A stretch of 42,949 nt of DNA from Actinomadura sp. GC306 (GTDB taxonomy: Bacteria; Actinomycetota; Actinomycetes; Streptosporangiales; Streptosporangiaceae): NCBI RefSeq assembly GCF_004348665.1, contig NZ_SMKM01000023.1, forward strand, positions 1 through 42,949, in the 5' to 3' direction. The translations under genes and the position numbers were made by a program. A model generated the notes under the pieces. It was not told the DNA's origin and did no database searches. It worked only from the letters and a program-made list of their open reading frames with translations. This document shows positions 8,320 to 16,790 of this stretch, one piece after another; position 1 is the stretch's first letter; the number at the start of each line of letters is the position of its first letter.

Positions 8320-8634
8320 TCACCGGGGGCGGCGGCGGTAGTCGAGGTCGGCGTAGTCGGGGTGCTTGGCCATCCAGCTCTGGACGAACGGGCAGGTCGG
8401 CAGGACGGGGAGGCCCTGGGTGCGGACGTCGTCGAGCGCCGCGCGCACCAGCCGGCCGCCGAGGCCCTGGCCCTCGTGGCCCGGGTCGATCTCCGTGTGG
8501 GTGAAGACGATCAAGTCCTTGGCCTTCTGGTAGGCCGCGAAGCCGAGCACGGTGCCGTCCCGGACGATCTCGTACCGGCTGCGTTCGGGAGCGTCGACGA
8601 CGCTGTCGCCTTCGGTCCGGTCGTCACTGGCCAT
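8320..8634 (-). CDS. Small GNAT acetyltransferase (NATD1/YjdJ-like)
   Basis: A 104-residue minimal GCN5-related acetyltransferase. The acetyl-CoA loop is GQGLGGRLVRAAL near residues 56-68, preceded by FTHTEIDPGHEG and followed by LPTCPFVQSWM, all typical of the short NATD1/YjdJ branch. The ATG at 8634 lies 11 bp inside the 3' end of the methyltransferase-like gene, so the two are cotranscribed and coupled. Its substrate is unknown; members of this branch are usually uncharacterised. Confidence 0.85.
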   Translation of the reverse strand: MASDDRTEGDSVVDAPERSRYEIVRDGTVLGFAAYQKAKDLIVFTHTEIDPGHEGQGLGGRLVRAALDDVRTQGLPVLPTCPFVQSWMAKHPDYADLDYRRRPR

Positions 8635-9340
8635 GGCCCACCTCCGGGGACGTGCGGGCGACGTACACGGTGTTGGCCGAGGTGCCGCCCTGGATGGCGT
8701 TGGGGAACTCGACGACGTGCGCCGCCGCCTCGGCGAAGGCGCCGTCGAGCACGGCGGTGAAGTCGTCGTCGGGCGGGTCGTTCGACCACAGCGCGAAGAC
8801 GCCGCCGGGGTGGAGGCGCCCGGCGAGCCGGCCCAGCGATTCGGGCCGGTAGAACGCCTCGTGCGCCGGGTTGAGGACGTGGCGCGGCGAGTGGTCGATG
8901 TCGAGCAGCACCGCGTGGAAGCGGGTCTCGGGCTCCGTCGCGGCCATCGCGAAGAAGTCGCCGTGGACGAGCCGGCAGCGGTCGTCGCCGCTCAGCCGCT
9001 CGCCGAGCGGGACGAGCTTCGCCCGGTGCCACTCGATCACCTCGGTGAGCGTCTCGACCACGATCAGCGAGCGCACCCGGGGGTCGTCCAGGACGGCGCC
9101 GGCGGTGTACCCGAGCCCGAGCCCGCCGACCAGGACGTCGAGTCCGTCGCCCGCCGTCGCGGCCAGGCCGAGCCGGGCGAGTTCGACCTCGCCGTCCGTC
9201 CACAGGCTCGACATGAGGAAGTCGTCGTCGAGCTTGATCTCGTAAACGTCGGCGCGGGTGGCGGGGTCGCGGCGTCGCCGCAGGCTGATGGCGCCCATCG
9301 GCGTCGGCCGCCAGTCGAGTTCTTCGAACAGTGCGCCCAT
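8624..9340 (-). CDS. Spermidine-synthase-like SAM-fold protein
   Basis: 238 residues with a class I methyltransferase fold resembling polyamine aminopropyltransferases. The nucleotide-binding stretch is DVLVGGLGLGYTAGAVLDD near 70-88, then VVETLTEVIEWH (acidic residue for the ribose), DFFAM and LLDIDHSPRHVL. The N-terminal strand EIKLDDDFLMSS is where spermidine synthases contact polyamine, but the expected catalytic Asp pair is not clear. Annotated relatives are often called spermidine synthase without proof. Overlaps the GNAT gene downstream. A simple methyltransferase role is an alternative. Confidence 0.75.
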   Translation of the reverse strand: MGALFEELDWRPTPMGAISLRRRRDPATRADVYEIKLDDDFLMSSLWTDGEVELARLGLAATAGDGLDVLVGGLGLGYTAGAVLDDPRVRSLIVVETLTEVIEWHRAKLVPLGERLSGDDRCRLVHGDFFAMAATEPETRFHAVLLDIDHSPRHVLNPAHEAFYRPESLGRLAGRLHPGGVFALWSNDPPDDDFTAVLDGAFAEAAAHVVEFPNAIQGGTSANTVYVARTSPEVGHGQ

Positions 9341-9390
9341 GCGTCCCCCGTACCCGGCGGTCGCCGGTGATCCGGCGGCCTCGCGCCGAA

Positions 9391-9396
9391 TACCCT
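9391..9396 (+). promoter_or_regulatory. Candidate -10 box of prfC
   Basis: TACCCT, 50 bp before the chosen GTG of prfC, fits the TANNNT form. A GTG at 9405 lies 8 bp after it and could serve as a leaderless start adding 14 residues, but the family N-terminus favours 9447. Confidence 0.4.
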
Positions 9397-9446
9397 AACG
9401 TGGCGTGAGGCTGATCGGCCGGAACGCGGACACGAGAGGGGAACGC

Positions 9447-11054
9447 GTGAGCGGGGGCATGGGCGCGTCGCCGGACGTGGCGGCGGAGGCGGCGCGGCGC
9501 CGGACGTTCGCGGTGATCAGCCACCCGGACGCGGGCAAGTCCACGCTGACCGAGGCGCTCGCCCTGCACGCGGCGGCGATCGAGCAGGCGGGGTCGGTGC
9601 ACGGCAAGGCGGGGCGGCGCGGGGTGCGGTCCGACTGGATGGAGATGGAGCAGGCGCGCGGCATCTCCATCACCTCGTCGGTGCTGCGGTTCGAGTACGG
9701 CGACGTGCTGCTGAACCTGCTCGACACCCCCGGGCACGCCGACTTCTCCGAGGACACCTACCGGGTGCTGGCCGCGGTGGACGGCGCGATCATGCTGCTC
9801 GACTCGGCCAAGGGCCTGGAGGCGCAGACGCTCAAGCTGTTCGACGTCTGCCGGCACCGCGGCATCCCGGTGATCACGTTCGTCAACAAGTGGGACCGGC
9901 CCGGCCGCGAGCCGCTGGAGCTGCTGGACGAGGTCGAGCAGCGCATCGGGCTGCGTCCGGCGCCGCTGAACTGGCCGGTCGGTGTCGCGGGCGACTTCCG
10001 CGGCCTGCTCGACCGGGCGAGCGGTGCGTTCACCCGGTTCCGCCGCACCCCCGGCGGCGCCAGGCGCGCGATCGCAGAGGAGGTCCCCGCCGAGCAGGCC
10101 GCCGAGGAGGAGGGCGAGGCGTGGGGCACCGCGGTCGAGGAGCTGGCGTTGTTGGACGAGATCGGCGCGACCCTCGACATGGACGCCTTCGAAGCCGGGA
10201 CGTGTACGCCGGTGCTGTTCGGCGCGGCGCTGCCGAACTTCGGCGTGAGCGCGCTGCTGGAGACGGTGTGCCGGCTGGCCCCCGCGCCGTCCGCGCGTCC
10301 CGACGACGCCGGCCGGGAGCGCCCGGTGTCGGCGCCGTTCGCCGGGCAGGTGTTCAAGGTGCAGGCCGGGATGGACAAGGCGCACCGGGACCGGCTGGCG
10401 TTCGTCCGCGTCTGCTCGGGCCGCTTCGAGCGGGGGATGTCGCTGACCCACGCCCGGACCGGGCGCCCGCTGGCGACCAAGTACGCCCAGACGGTGTTCG
10501 GCCGCGACCGCTCCACCCTGGACGCCGCGTACCCCGGGGACGTCATCGGCCTGCCGAACGCCGCGGGCCTGACCGTGGGCGACACCCTCTACGCCAGGAA
10601 CCCGGTGGTCTTCCCGCCGATCCCGGCGTTCGCCCCGGAGCACTTCATGGTGGCGCGGGCCACCGACAACAGCCGGGCCAAGCAGTTCCGCCGGGGCATC
10701 GAGCAGCTCGACGGCGAGGGCGTCGTCCAGGTGCTCCGCAGCGACCTGCGCGGTGACCAGGCGCCGGTGCTCGCCGCGGTCGGGCCGCTGCAGTTCGACG
10801 TGGTCACCGCCCGGATGGCCGAGGAGTTCGGCGCGCCCGTGGTGCTGAACCGGCTCGACTACACCACGGCCCGCGTCACCGACAAGGAGTCCGCCGACAC
10901 GCTGGCCGGCCGGCGCGGCGTCGAGGTGCTCACCCGGTCGCTGGACGGCGCGCTCATCGCGGTGTTCGTGGACAAGTGGCGGCTGCGCGCCCTCGAACGC
11001 GAGTACCCCGGCGTCACCCTCGACCGGATGCTCGCCGCGGGCGTCGCCGACTGA
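9447..11054 (+). CDS. prfC: Peptide chain release factor 3
   Basis: 535 residues, close to the 529 of the Escherichia coli protein. A translational GTPase that recycles RF1/RF2 from the ribosome after peptide release. G1 is SHPDAGKST, preceded by the family-typical RRRTFAVI; the switch region contains MEQARGISIT; G3 is DTPGHADF; G4 is NKWD. The C-terminal half carries EHFMVARATDNSRAKQFRRGIEQL and VGPLQFDVV, both diagnostic of RF3 rather than EF-G. GAGGGG precedes the GTG at 9447, giving 19 residues before the conserved RRRTF. It stands alone between convergent or unrelated genes. Confidence 0.95.
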   Translation: MSGGMGASPDVAAEAARRRTFAVISHPDAGKSTLTEALALHAAAIEQAGSVHGKAGRRGVRSDWMEMEQARGISITSSVLRFEYGDVLLNLLDTPGHADFSEDTYRVLAAVDGAIMLLDSAKGLEAQTLKLFDVCRHRGIPVITFVNKWDRPGREPLELLDEVEQRIGLRPAPLNWPVGVAGDFRGLLDRASGAFTRFRRTPGGARRAIAEEVPAEQAAEEEGEAWGTAVEELALLDEIGATLDMDAFEAGTCTPVLFGAALPNFGVSALLETVCRLAPAPSARPDDAGRERPVSAPFAGQVFKVQAGMDKAHRDRLAFVRVCSGRFERGMSLTHARTGRPLATKYAQTVFGRDRSTLDAAYPGDVIGLPNAAGLTVGDTLYARNPVVFPPIPAFAPEHFMVARATDNSRAKQFRRGIEQLDGEGVVQVLRSDLRGDQAPVLAAVGPLQFDVVTARMAEEFGAPVVLNRLDYTTARVTDKESADTLAGRRGVEVLTRSLDGALIAVFVDKWRLRALEREYPGVTLDRMLAAGVAD

Positions 11055-11110
11055 TCCGCCCCGGGGTGTCGGGCGCGTTGGGAGCGCGCTGAAAAGGGCA
11101 AGAGGGCCGT

Positions 11111-12091
11111 GTGGGAATGGTCGGCCGCCTGGACGCCTTCCAGCGGCGGCACCGCTGGGCGGGCTTTCCGCTGGCGGTGGTGTACAAGTTCGTGGACGAC
11201 CAGGGCACGTACCTCACCGCGATGATCACCTACTACGGGTTCGTGTCGCTGTTCCCGCTGCTCCTGCTGTTCGTGACCGTGCTGGGCTTCGTGCTGGAGG
11301 GCAATCCGGGGCTGCAGGATCGCGTCCTGGAGTCGGCGCTCGCGCAGTTCCCGGTCATCGGCGACCAGATCGGCGACAACATCGGATCGTTCCGCGGCAG
11401 CCGGCTCGCGCTCGCCGCGGGCGTCGTGGGCAGCGTGTACGGCGCCCTGGGCGTCGTGCAGGCCGCGCAGAACGCCCTGAACAAGATGTGGGGCGTGCCG
11501 CGCAACTCGCGTCCGAATCCCATCTTCGCCAGGGTGCGCAGCCTGGCGCTGCTGGCGGTCGGCGGCACGGTGATCCTGGGGACGGCGCTGCTGTCCCAGG
11601 TCGGCACGGCCGACGACGACTTCGGCGCCGGCGTGCGGGCGGCGGCGATCGTGGCGGCGATCGCGTTGAACGTCGTGCTGTTCACGGTGACGTTCCGGAT
11701 GCTGACCGCCCGGCCCCTCACCATCGCCCAGGTGCGGACGGGGGCGATCGTGGCGGCGCTCGTCTGGCAGCTGCTGCAGTGGTCGGGCACCTTCCTGCTC
11801 GGCAACTGGCTCAAGGGCGCCAGCGCCACCTACGGCATGTTCGGCATCGTGCTGGGCCTCTTGGCGTGGATCTACCTGGGCGCGGTCGCGTTCGTGCTGA
11901 GCGCCGAGATCAACGTCGTCCGGGAGCGGCGGATGTGGCCCCGCAGCCTGCTGACGCCGTTCACCGACAACGTCGAGCTGACCTCCGCGGACCGGCGCGC
12001 CTACACCTCCTACGCCGAGACCGAACGCCACAAGGGCTTCGAGAACGTCGACGTCGACTTCGACCCGCCGCCCCGCGACGACCCGGACTGA
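11111..12091 (+). CDS. YihY/BrkB family inner-membrane protein
   Basis: 326 residues with about six membrane helices. Family features seen are LTAMITYYGFVSLFPLLLL near 38-56, the segment GVVQAAQNALNKMWGVPR near 117-134, and WIYLGAVAFVLSAEINVV near 255-272. The family was once called ribonuclease BN but is a membrane protein of unclear, possibly transport, role. The acidic, proline-rich C-terminus (about 45 residues) faces the cytoplasm. GAGGG lies 4-5 bp before the GTG at 11111; ATG 11117 is an alternative. It converges with the next gene, with only 4 bp between stops. Confidence 0.85.
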   Translation: MGMVGRLDAFQRRHRWAGFPLAVVYKFVDDQGTYLTAMITYYGFVSLFPLLLLFVTVLGFVLEGNPGLQDRVLESALAQFPVIGDQIGDNIGSFRGSRLALAAGVVGSVYGALGVVQAAQNALNKMWGVPRNSRPNPIFARVRSLALLAVGGTVILGTALLSQVGTADDDFGAGVRAAAIVAAIALNVVLFTVTFRMLTARPLTIAQVRTGAIVAALVWQLLQWSGTFLLGNWLKGASATYGMFGIVLGLLAWIYLGAVAFVLSAEINVVRERRMWPRSLLTPFTDNVELTSADRRAYTSYAETERHKGFENVDVDFDPPPRDDPD

Positions 12092-12107
12092 TCGCTCAGC
12101 CGCGATC
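12090..12107. terminator. Short hairpin over two convergent stops
   Basis: GATCGC-TCAGCC-GCGATC, a 6-bp stem extendable by a T-G and a C-G pair, covers the stop codons of both converging genes. Small, so only a possible bidirectional terminator. Confidence 0.35.
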
Positions 12108-13199
12108 GGGGCGGTACGGGGCCAGCTCCGGCGCCGCCTCTTCGCGGATCTCCCGTTCGATCAGCAGCGCGAGGTGGGGGCCGAGCGTGATGCCGCTGTG
12201 GGTGACGGCGGTGTACAGGCCGGGCCGCTGGAAGCCGATGAGCGGATACCCGTCCACCGGCAGCGGACGCACGCACCGCCGGACCTCGGCGATGTCCATC
12301 TCGACCCCCGGGAGGACGGCCCGCGCCCGGGCGAGGAGCTCGTCGCCGACCGTCCGTATCAGCTCGGGGGAGGCGGACTCGTCGACACCGGCGTCCAGGT
12401 CCGTGGCCTCCAGGACGAGCCCTCCCTCCGGCGCGGGCCGGGCGGCCAGGCCGGGCGCGTGGACGAGCCCGTTGATGACGCCCGGCACCGCCGTGGTGGT
12501 GGCGATGAGGCACGGCGCGGCCGAGCCCGGTTCGGACGGGTCGACGAGCGGAAGGGCGACACCGGCCGTGGCGAGCAGCGCCGGACTGTGCCGCCCGGCG
12601 GCACAGATCGTCAGGTCGGCGTCCAGCACCCGCCCGTCGTCCAGCCGCACCCCGGTGACCCGGTCGCCGTCGGTGGCCAGACCGTCGGCGCGGTGCCCCG
12701 TGACGATCACGACCCCGGCCTCCTCGGCGCGGCCGGCCAGCGCCCGCGCCACGGCGCCCCCGTGCACGTAGCTCTCGCCAGGGCAGTGCGCGATGAGGGC
12801 GTCCTGCGGCACCCGGACCCGCGGCTCCAGCTCGCCCAGCCGCCCGACGTCGATCAGCTCGGCGGCGTAGCCCAGCTCGGCAAGGCGCGCGATCCGCTCC
12901 GCCAGCGCGGCCTTGGCGTCCTCATCGACCGCCCAGGTCGTGTTGCCCGCCGGCCGGTACCAGGGCGGGTCGCCGAACCCGGCGGCCAGGTCCCGCCAGG
13001 TCGCCATCGCCGCGGTCCGCAGCCGGTGGTAGGCGGGATCGGTGGGATCGGCGGCGTTGACCCAGGCGTAGCTGGCGCCCGAGGTCCCGGCGCCGGGCGC
13101 GTCCGCCTCGACGACGGTGACCTCGTCCCGTCCGCCCGAGGCCAGCCGGTCCGCCAGCGCGGCCCCGATGATTCCCGCTCCCACGACCACGATCCGCAT
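12096..13199 (-). CDS. FAD-dependent amino-acid-oxidase-type (DAO) oxidoreductase
   Basis: 367 residues. The N-terminal FAD-binding Rossmann motif is VVVGAGIIGAALADRLA, ending in the ribose-binding E of VVEAD near residue 33. GTSGASYAWVNAADPTDPAY near 41-60 is typical of DAO-family dehydrogenases related to D-amino-acid dehydrogenase and glycine oxidase. The C-terminus holds CVRPLPVDGYPLIG and YTAVTHSGITLGPHLA, the second FAD contact. It should oxidise an amine or amino acid, passing electrons to oxygen or a carrier. ATG 13199 fits the Rossmann start. No operon partner. Confidence 0.85.
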   Translation of the reverse strand: MRIVVVGAGIIGAALADRLASGGRDEVTVVEADAPGAGTSGASYAWVNAADPTDPAYHRLRTAAMATWRDLAAGFGDPPWYRPAGNTTWAVDEDAKAALAERIARLAELGYAAELIDVGRLGELEPRVRVPQDALIAHCPGESYVHGGAVARALAGRAEEAGVVIVTGHRADGLATDGDRVTGVRLDDGRVLDADLTICAAGRHSPALLATAGVALPLVDPSEPGSAAPCLIATTTAVPGVINGLVHAPGLAARPAPEGGLVLEATDLDAGVDESASPELIRTVGDELLARARAVLPGVEMDIAEVRRCVRPLPVDGYPLIGFQRPGLYTAVTHSGITLGPHLALLIEREIREEAAPELAPYRPDRG

Positions 13200-13279
13200 G
13201 CCTTCAGGATGACAGCCGCCGTGCCGAGCCACGCACGACGGACACCCGTGCGTCAGCTCCGAAAGCTAGGGTGACGCGG

Positions 13280-13816
13280 GTGTCCATCGTCATGGCGATC
13301 ATCGCGGTACTGCTGGGGTTCGCGGGCGGCCTGCTGCTCCGGCCGGCCGCGGACCGGGTGCTGCGGCGCCGCCCCTCGCTCCGGTCGTTCCGCCGCGAGC
13401 TGACCGGCCCGCGCCCCGGCCTTGCCTTCTACGTCATCCCGCCCGGCCTGGGCGACACCGACGAGATCGTGGCCGAGTTGACGGCCGGGCGCCGCCCCCG
13501 CCTGTGCCTGATCGGCCGGCTGTGCGGCCCCCTCCCGTACGGCGAGGGCGTCGTACACGAGAACGTGCTCCAGCGCGGAGCCCTGTGGGTGGCGTCCGGC
13601 CTCCTGATGTTCGACCCGCGCGGCGACGCGGAGATGAGCGTCCTGGAGGCACCGTACGGCGTGGAGGCACGGGACCCGATGCGCACCGAGTCGGGCCGCC
13701 CGGTCCTCACGATCGACCTGGGCGACGGCGTGCTGGTCTTCGAGCCGGCCCCTGACACCGACCTGGAGCACGCCTGGAGCCGAATCCAATCCGTCCTGGA
13801 GGAGGCCACGCCCTAG
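13280..13816 (+). CDS. Unknown membrane-anchored protein
   Basis: About 178 residues. Residues 1-22 (IVMAIIAVLLGFAGGLLL) are one membrane segment followed by basic residues, so the rest is probably cytoplasmic. The soluble part is beta-rich, with GLAFYVIPPGLGDTDEIV and a closing LGDGVLVFEPAPDTDLEHAW. I do not recognise the family. The GTG at 13280 lies 7 bp after TAGGGT (13267-13272) and would be a leaderless start; GTG 13271 is an alternative that falls inside that box. Monocistronic, convergent with the large catabolic operon. Confidence 0.65.
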   Translation: MSIVMAIIAVLLGFAGGLLLRPAADRVLRRRPSLRSFRRELTGPRPGLAFYVIPPGLGDTDEIVAELTAGRRPRLCLIGRLCGPLPYGEGVVHENVLQRGALWVASGLLMFDPRGDAEMSVLEAPYGVEARDPMRTESGRPVLTIDLGDGVLVFEPAPDTDLEHAWSRIQSVLEEATP

Positions 13817-13838
13817 CCGTTCGCCATGGGGCCGGCCG

Positions 13839-14642
13839 TCAGGCTTGGATCTGCAGCGTGAAGGCCAGGAGGGTGGTGGCGAAGTCGGTGGGGGCGCGTA
13901 GGTGGGGTTGGCCGGGGAGGTCCGGGAGGACGATCAGGCGGGCGTCGCGGGCCAGGTCCAGGGCTTGGGCGTCCTTGGAGGCGAGCCTGTCGAACTGGGC
14001 GTTGAGAAGGAGGACGGGGACGTCCGCCGCCGCGAGCGCGTCCGAGGGGTCGAAGCGGAACGCCGCCTGGTAGCCCCAGTCGTAGCGCTCCGCCACCCGC
14101 ATCATCTCGACCACGGCGAGGTGGAGGAGGTCGCGGGGGACGTCCGGGCCCCAGCTCCGCAGGTAGCGTTCGACGGCCCAGGCGAACTGGGAGCCCTGGT
14201 CGTCCACCGGGACTTCGGGCGTCCAGTTCGCGATGAAGCCGGCCCGTTCCTCCGCGGTGAACAGCGGGACGCCGCTCAGCACCAGCCCGGCGGCCGGCAG
14301 GTGCTCGGCGGCGGCGAGGGCGAGGGACGCTCCGCTGTGCACGCCGGCGAGGACGGGCTTCGCCATCCCGACCCCGGCCGCGGCCTGCGCCAGCACGCGG
14401 CCGTAGTCGGGGATCTCGCAGCCCGGACCGGGAGGCGGGTCGGACGCGCCGTAGCCGGGGGTGTCGAAGGCGACGGCGCGGGCGCGGCGGCCGAGCAGGG
14501 GCAGGACGTCCTCGTAGACGCGGGAGGACAAGGGAGACTCGTGGAACAGGCCGATCCAGGGACCGGAGTCGCCGCTGGCGCGGTAGTGGACCTGGCCCCA
14601 CTCGGTGTCGACGTAGCCCCTGCTCATCGTTGCCCGCGTCAT
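13839..14642 (-). CDS. Alpha/beta hydrolase, last gene of the catabolic operon
   Basis: 267 residues. Strand and elbow motifs are GLFHESPLSSRVYEDVLPLL near 31-50 and a nucleophile elbow GVHSGAS with S103. A later aspartate in LLLNAQFDRLAS and a histidine in GQPHLRAPTDF could complete the triad. No signal peptide. It is the tenth and last gene of an operon whose other members resemble chlorophyll-breakdown enzymes; plant counterparts of that route include two esterases of this fold (pheophytinase and the phyllobilin methylesterase), so an ester-cleaving step is plausible, but the sequence does not settle it. The ATG overlaps the previous stop as TGATG. Confidence 0.8.
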   Translation of the reverse strand: MTRATMSRGYVDTEWGQVHYRASGDSGPWIGLFHESPLSSRVYEDVLPLLGRRARAVAFDTPGYGASDPPPGPGCEIPDYGRVLAQAAAGVGMAKPVLAGVHSGASLALAAAEHLPAAGLVLSGVPLFTAEERAGFIANWTPEVPVDDQGSQFAWAVERYLRSWGPDVPRDLLHLAVVEMMRVAERYDWGYQAAFRFDPSDALAAADVPVLLLNAQFDRLASKDAQALDLARDARLIVLPDLPGQPHLRAPTDFATTLLAFTLQIQA

Positions 14643-15385
14643 CAGTGCTCGCGCAGGAGGCTGCCCGCGCCGTACACGCGGTCCTCGATGCCGTTGTCGC
14701 GGAGGGCCATCCACCAGGTGGCCGCGTTGATGGCGATGACGGGCAGGCCGAGCCAGCGTTCCGCCTCGTCGGCCGTGGCGACCATCGACAGGTTGGTGCC
14801 GCACTGGACCAGGGCGTCGACCTCCCCGGCGGCCAGCTCGCGCAGCGCCGCGCGCAGCTCGGCGTCGGTGACGTGCGCGATCGAGACGGCGGTCGGGCAC
14901 TTCAGGCCGATGATGCGGTCCACCTCGAAGCCGAGCTCGGTGAAGAACCGCCGGACGTTGGCGTCGCCGACCGGCTGGTACGGGGTGACGACCCCGATGC
15001 GCCGCGCGCCGAACAGCTTCAGCGCCCGCTCGCACGCCTCGGCGCCGGTCGCGACCCGCAGCCCCGTGATGTCGGTGATCTGCTTGACGAACTGCTTGTT
15101 GCCCTCGATGCCGCCCCAGAACGTCTCGGCGGACATGCCCATCACCATGTAGTCCGGCTCGCAGGTCAGAACCCGCTCGCAGGCCGCGCCGATCTCGTCG
15201 CGGATCTGCGCCAGCAGCCGCTCCATGCCCTCGTCCCCGGCCATGTCCTGGTCGCGGATGTGGATGCGGGAGAAGTGGGACGTCACGCCGGGGACGCCCA
15301 TCCGGTAGAAGTCGGGTTCGACGATGGTGTTGGTGGACGGCGCGATCACGCCGAACTTGCGCCGCCAGCCGAGTGCGTCCGTCAC
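14642..15385 (-). CDS. Asp/Glu racemase superfamily protein (maleate isomerase / arylmalonate decarboxylase-like)
   Basis: 247 residues. The N-terminal motif GVIAPSTNTIVEPDFYRM is typical of maleate cis-trans isomerases and arylmalonate decarboxylases. Two-cysteine members have Cys in both half-sites; here the first site reads MGMSAETF (Ser) and the second VQCGTNLSMV keeps the Cys, so a one-base mechanism like that of the decarboxylases is more likely than racemisation. Starts with GTG in a GTGA overlap with the previous stop. In context it could act on a small acid or maleimide-derived product of tetrapyrrole cleavage; that is inference. Confidence 0.75.
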   Translation of the reverse strand: MTDALGWRRKFGVIAPSTNTIVEPDFYRMGVPGVTSHFSRIHIRDQDMAGDEGMERLLAQIRDEIGAACERVLTCEPDYMVMGMSAETFWGGIEGNKQFVKQITDITGLRVATGAEACERALKLFGARRIGVVTPYQPVGDANVRRFFTELGFEVDRIIGLKCPTAVSIAHVTDAELRAALRELAAGEVDALVQCGTNLSMVATADEAERWLGLPVIAINAATWWMALRDNGIEDRVYGAGSLLREH

Positions 15386-16011
15386 GCCGCCGCCCTTTCC
15401 TCGTCCCGTTCGTCCGGGGTCCGTGCCGTTCTGGTGAGGTGCCAGGCGGCGAACGCGAAGGCCGCCTGGGCGAAGGTGTTGCAGGACTGCTCCACCCACT
15501 GGAGGGAGATCGACTGCTCGGCGCGTGCCGCCAGCGGGCCGAGCAGGTACTGCCCTGCCAGCCAGAGTCCGAAGAGCGTCGCCGCGAGCGGGTCGCCCGC
15601 CCGCGCGGCGGTCCGCGCCAGCAGGACGGCGGCCACCGTCACCGCGACGATCGTCCACAGCAGCGCGGGCCAGGTGTCGCGCAGGACGGCCGACAGGGCC
15701 AGTGCGGCGAGCAGCGGGACCGCGAGCACGGCTGGATGCGGCGGGCGGCGCGACTCCCGGGACAGCGCGTACGCGAACGCCGTGAAGCCGATCGCCAGCA
15801 GCGGGAACAGGGCGCCGCGCAGCCAGGGCAGGTCCGGGCCGCCGAGCGCGACGATCAGCTTCCAAATGGCCTTGCCGAACCCGCCCGCGACGACCAGGGC
15901 GGCCGCCGCGGGCACCAGCGGGTGCCGGTGCCGCAGCATCGCCATGCCCAGCGCGGTCAGCGCCACCGGCACGAAGTCCTCGGCGGCGAGCGCGACCGGG
16001 TAGTCGGTCAT
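15382..16011 (-). CDS. Membrane protein of unknown function in the catabolic operon
   Basis: 209 residues with about six hydrophobic helices, short loops and no recognisable motif. Two possible heme-ligand-like features are only scattered histidines (RHRHP near 28-32). Its ATG overlaps the SDR stop as ATGA and its own stop overlaps the racemase start as GTGA, so it is made with them. It could be a membrane carrier or an electron-transfer anchor for the oxygenase. I do not recognise the family. Confidence 0.7.
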   Translation of the reverse strand: MTDYPVALAAEDFVPVALTALGMAMLRHRHPLVPAAAALVVAGGFGKAIWKLIVALGGPDLPWLRGALFPLLAIGFTAFAYALSRESRRPPHPAVLAVPLLAALALSAVLRDTWPALLWTIVAVTVAAVLLARTAARAGDPLAATLFGLWLAGQYLLGPLAARAEQSISLQWVEQSCNTFAQAAFAFAAWHLTRTARTPDERDEERAAA

Positions 16012-16790
16012 GCGTCCGCGCCGAACAGGTCGCGCCTGCGGAACCGGGCCAGCATGAACCGGGTCATGATCTTGGGGGTGGTGAGCCAGGCGACCGTGCC
16101 GCCGTTCTTCGTCCCGGCGAGGATCTTCGCGGCCAGCCAGGGCGTCACCGTCTCGACCCGGTCGGCGAGGATGTTGAAGATCTTCTTGGCCTTGGCCAGC
16201 TCGTCGGGGGAGTAGTCGCGGAGCAGCAGGTCGGTGACGACCATGCCGGGCGACAGGTGCGCCACCTTGACCGGGCCGCCCTTGACCTCCTTGGCCAGGC
16301 CGGTGGTGAGGTAGTCGGTGCCGCGCTTGGTGGCGCCGTAGGCGATGAGGCCGGGGACGGTGCGGCCGTCGCTGCCGAGCCCCGCCATGTTCCACACGGT
16401 GCCGCCGCCCTGGGCGGTCATGCCCCGCACCGCGACGGCGCTGCCGTGCATCACGCCGAGCAGGTTCGCCGACACCACGGTTTCGAGCTGGCCGGGCGGC
16501 AGCTCGGTGAGCGGGCGGCGGGAGGTGGACACCCCGGCGTTGTTGATCCAGTGGTCGATGTGCCCGAACGCGTCGGCCGCCGCGTCCCAGAGGGCCTGCA
16601 CCTGGTCCCGGTCGGCCATGTCGCAGACCATGCCGATCGCGCCCTCGCCGAGTTCGGCGAGGGCCTTGCCGACCGACTCGTCGGAGCGGCCGCAGATCGC
16701 GACGCGCACGCCGCGCGCGAGGAACTCCGCGGCGAGGCCGTACCCGATGCCGCGGGTCCCGCCGGTGATCACGACCGCCTGCCCGGTCAT
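16008..16790 (-). CDS. Short-chain dehydrogenase resembling chlorophyll(ide) b reductase (NOL/NYC1)
   Basis: 260 residues, classical SDR. Cofactor motif TGGTRGIG near 9-16, CDMAD near 56, NNAG at 83-86, catalytic S140, Y151 and K155. Beyond general SDR features it shares the distinctive segments of plant NOL as I recall them: IDHWINNAG, NMAGLGSDGRTVPG before YGATKR, LSPGMVVTDLLL, and the late KIFNILADRVETV. NOL and NYC1 reduce the 7-formyl group of chlorophyll b to hydroxymethyl with NADPH. Here it may reduce a formyl group on a tetrapyrrole or another aldehyde. Sits in an operon with PaO-like and RCCR-like genes; ATGA overlaps both sides. Confidence 0.82.
   Translation of the reverse strand: MTGQAVVITGGTRGIGYGLAAEFLARGVRVAICGRSDESVGKALAELGEGAIGMVCDMADRDQVQALWDAAADAFGHIDHWINNAGVSTSRRPLTELPPGQLETVVSANLLGVMHGSAVAVRGMTAQGGGTVWNMAGLGSDGRTVPGLIAYGATKRGTDYLTTGLAKEVKGGPVKVAHLSPGMVVTDLLLRDYSPDELAKAKKIFNILADRVETVTPWLAAKILAGTKNGGTVAWLTTPKIMTRFMLARFRRRDLFGADA

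Noticed and set aside
11055..11110. GCGCG...CGCGC inverted repeat after prfC as a terminator
   Set aside because: Only 4-5 bp and common by chance at this GC content.
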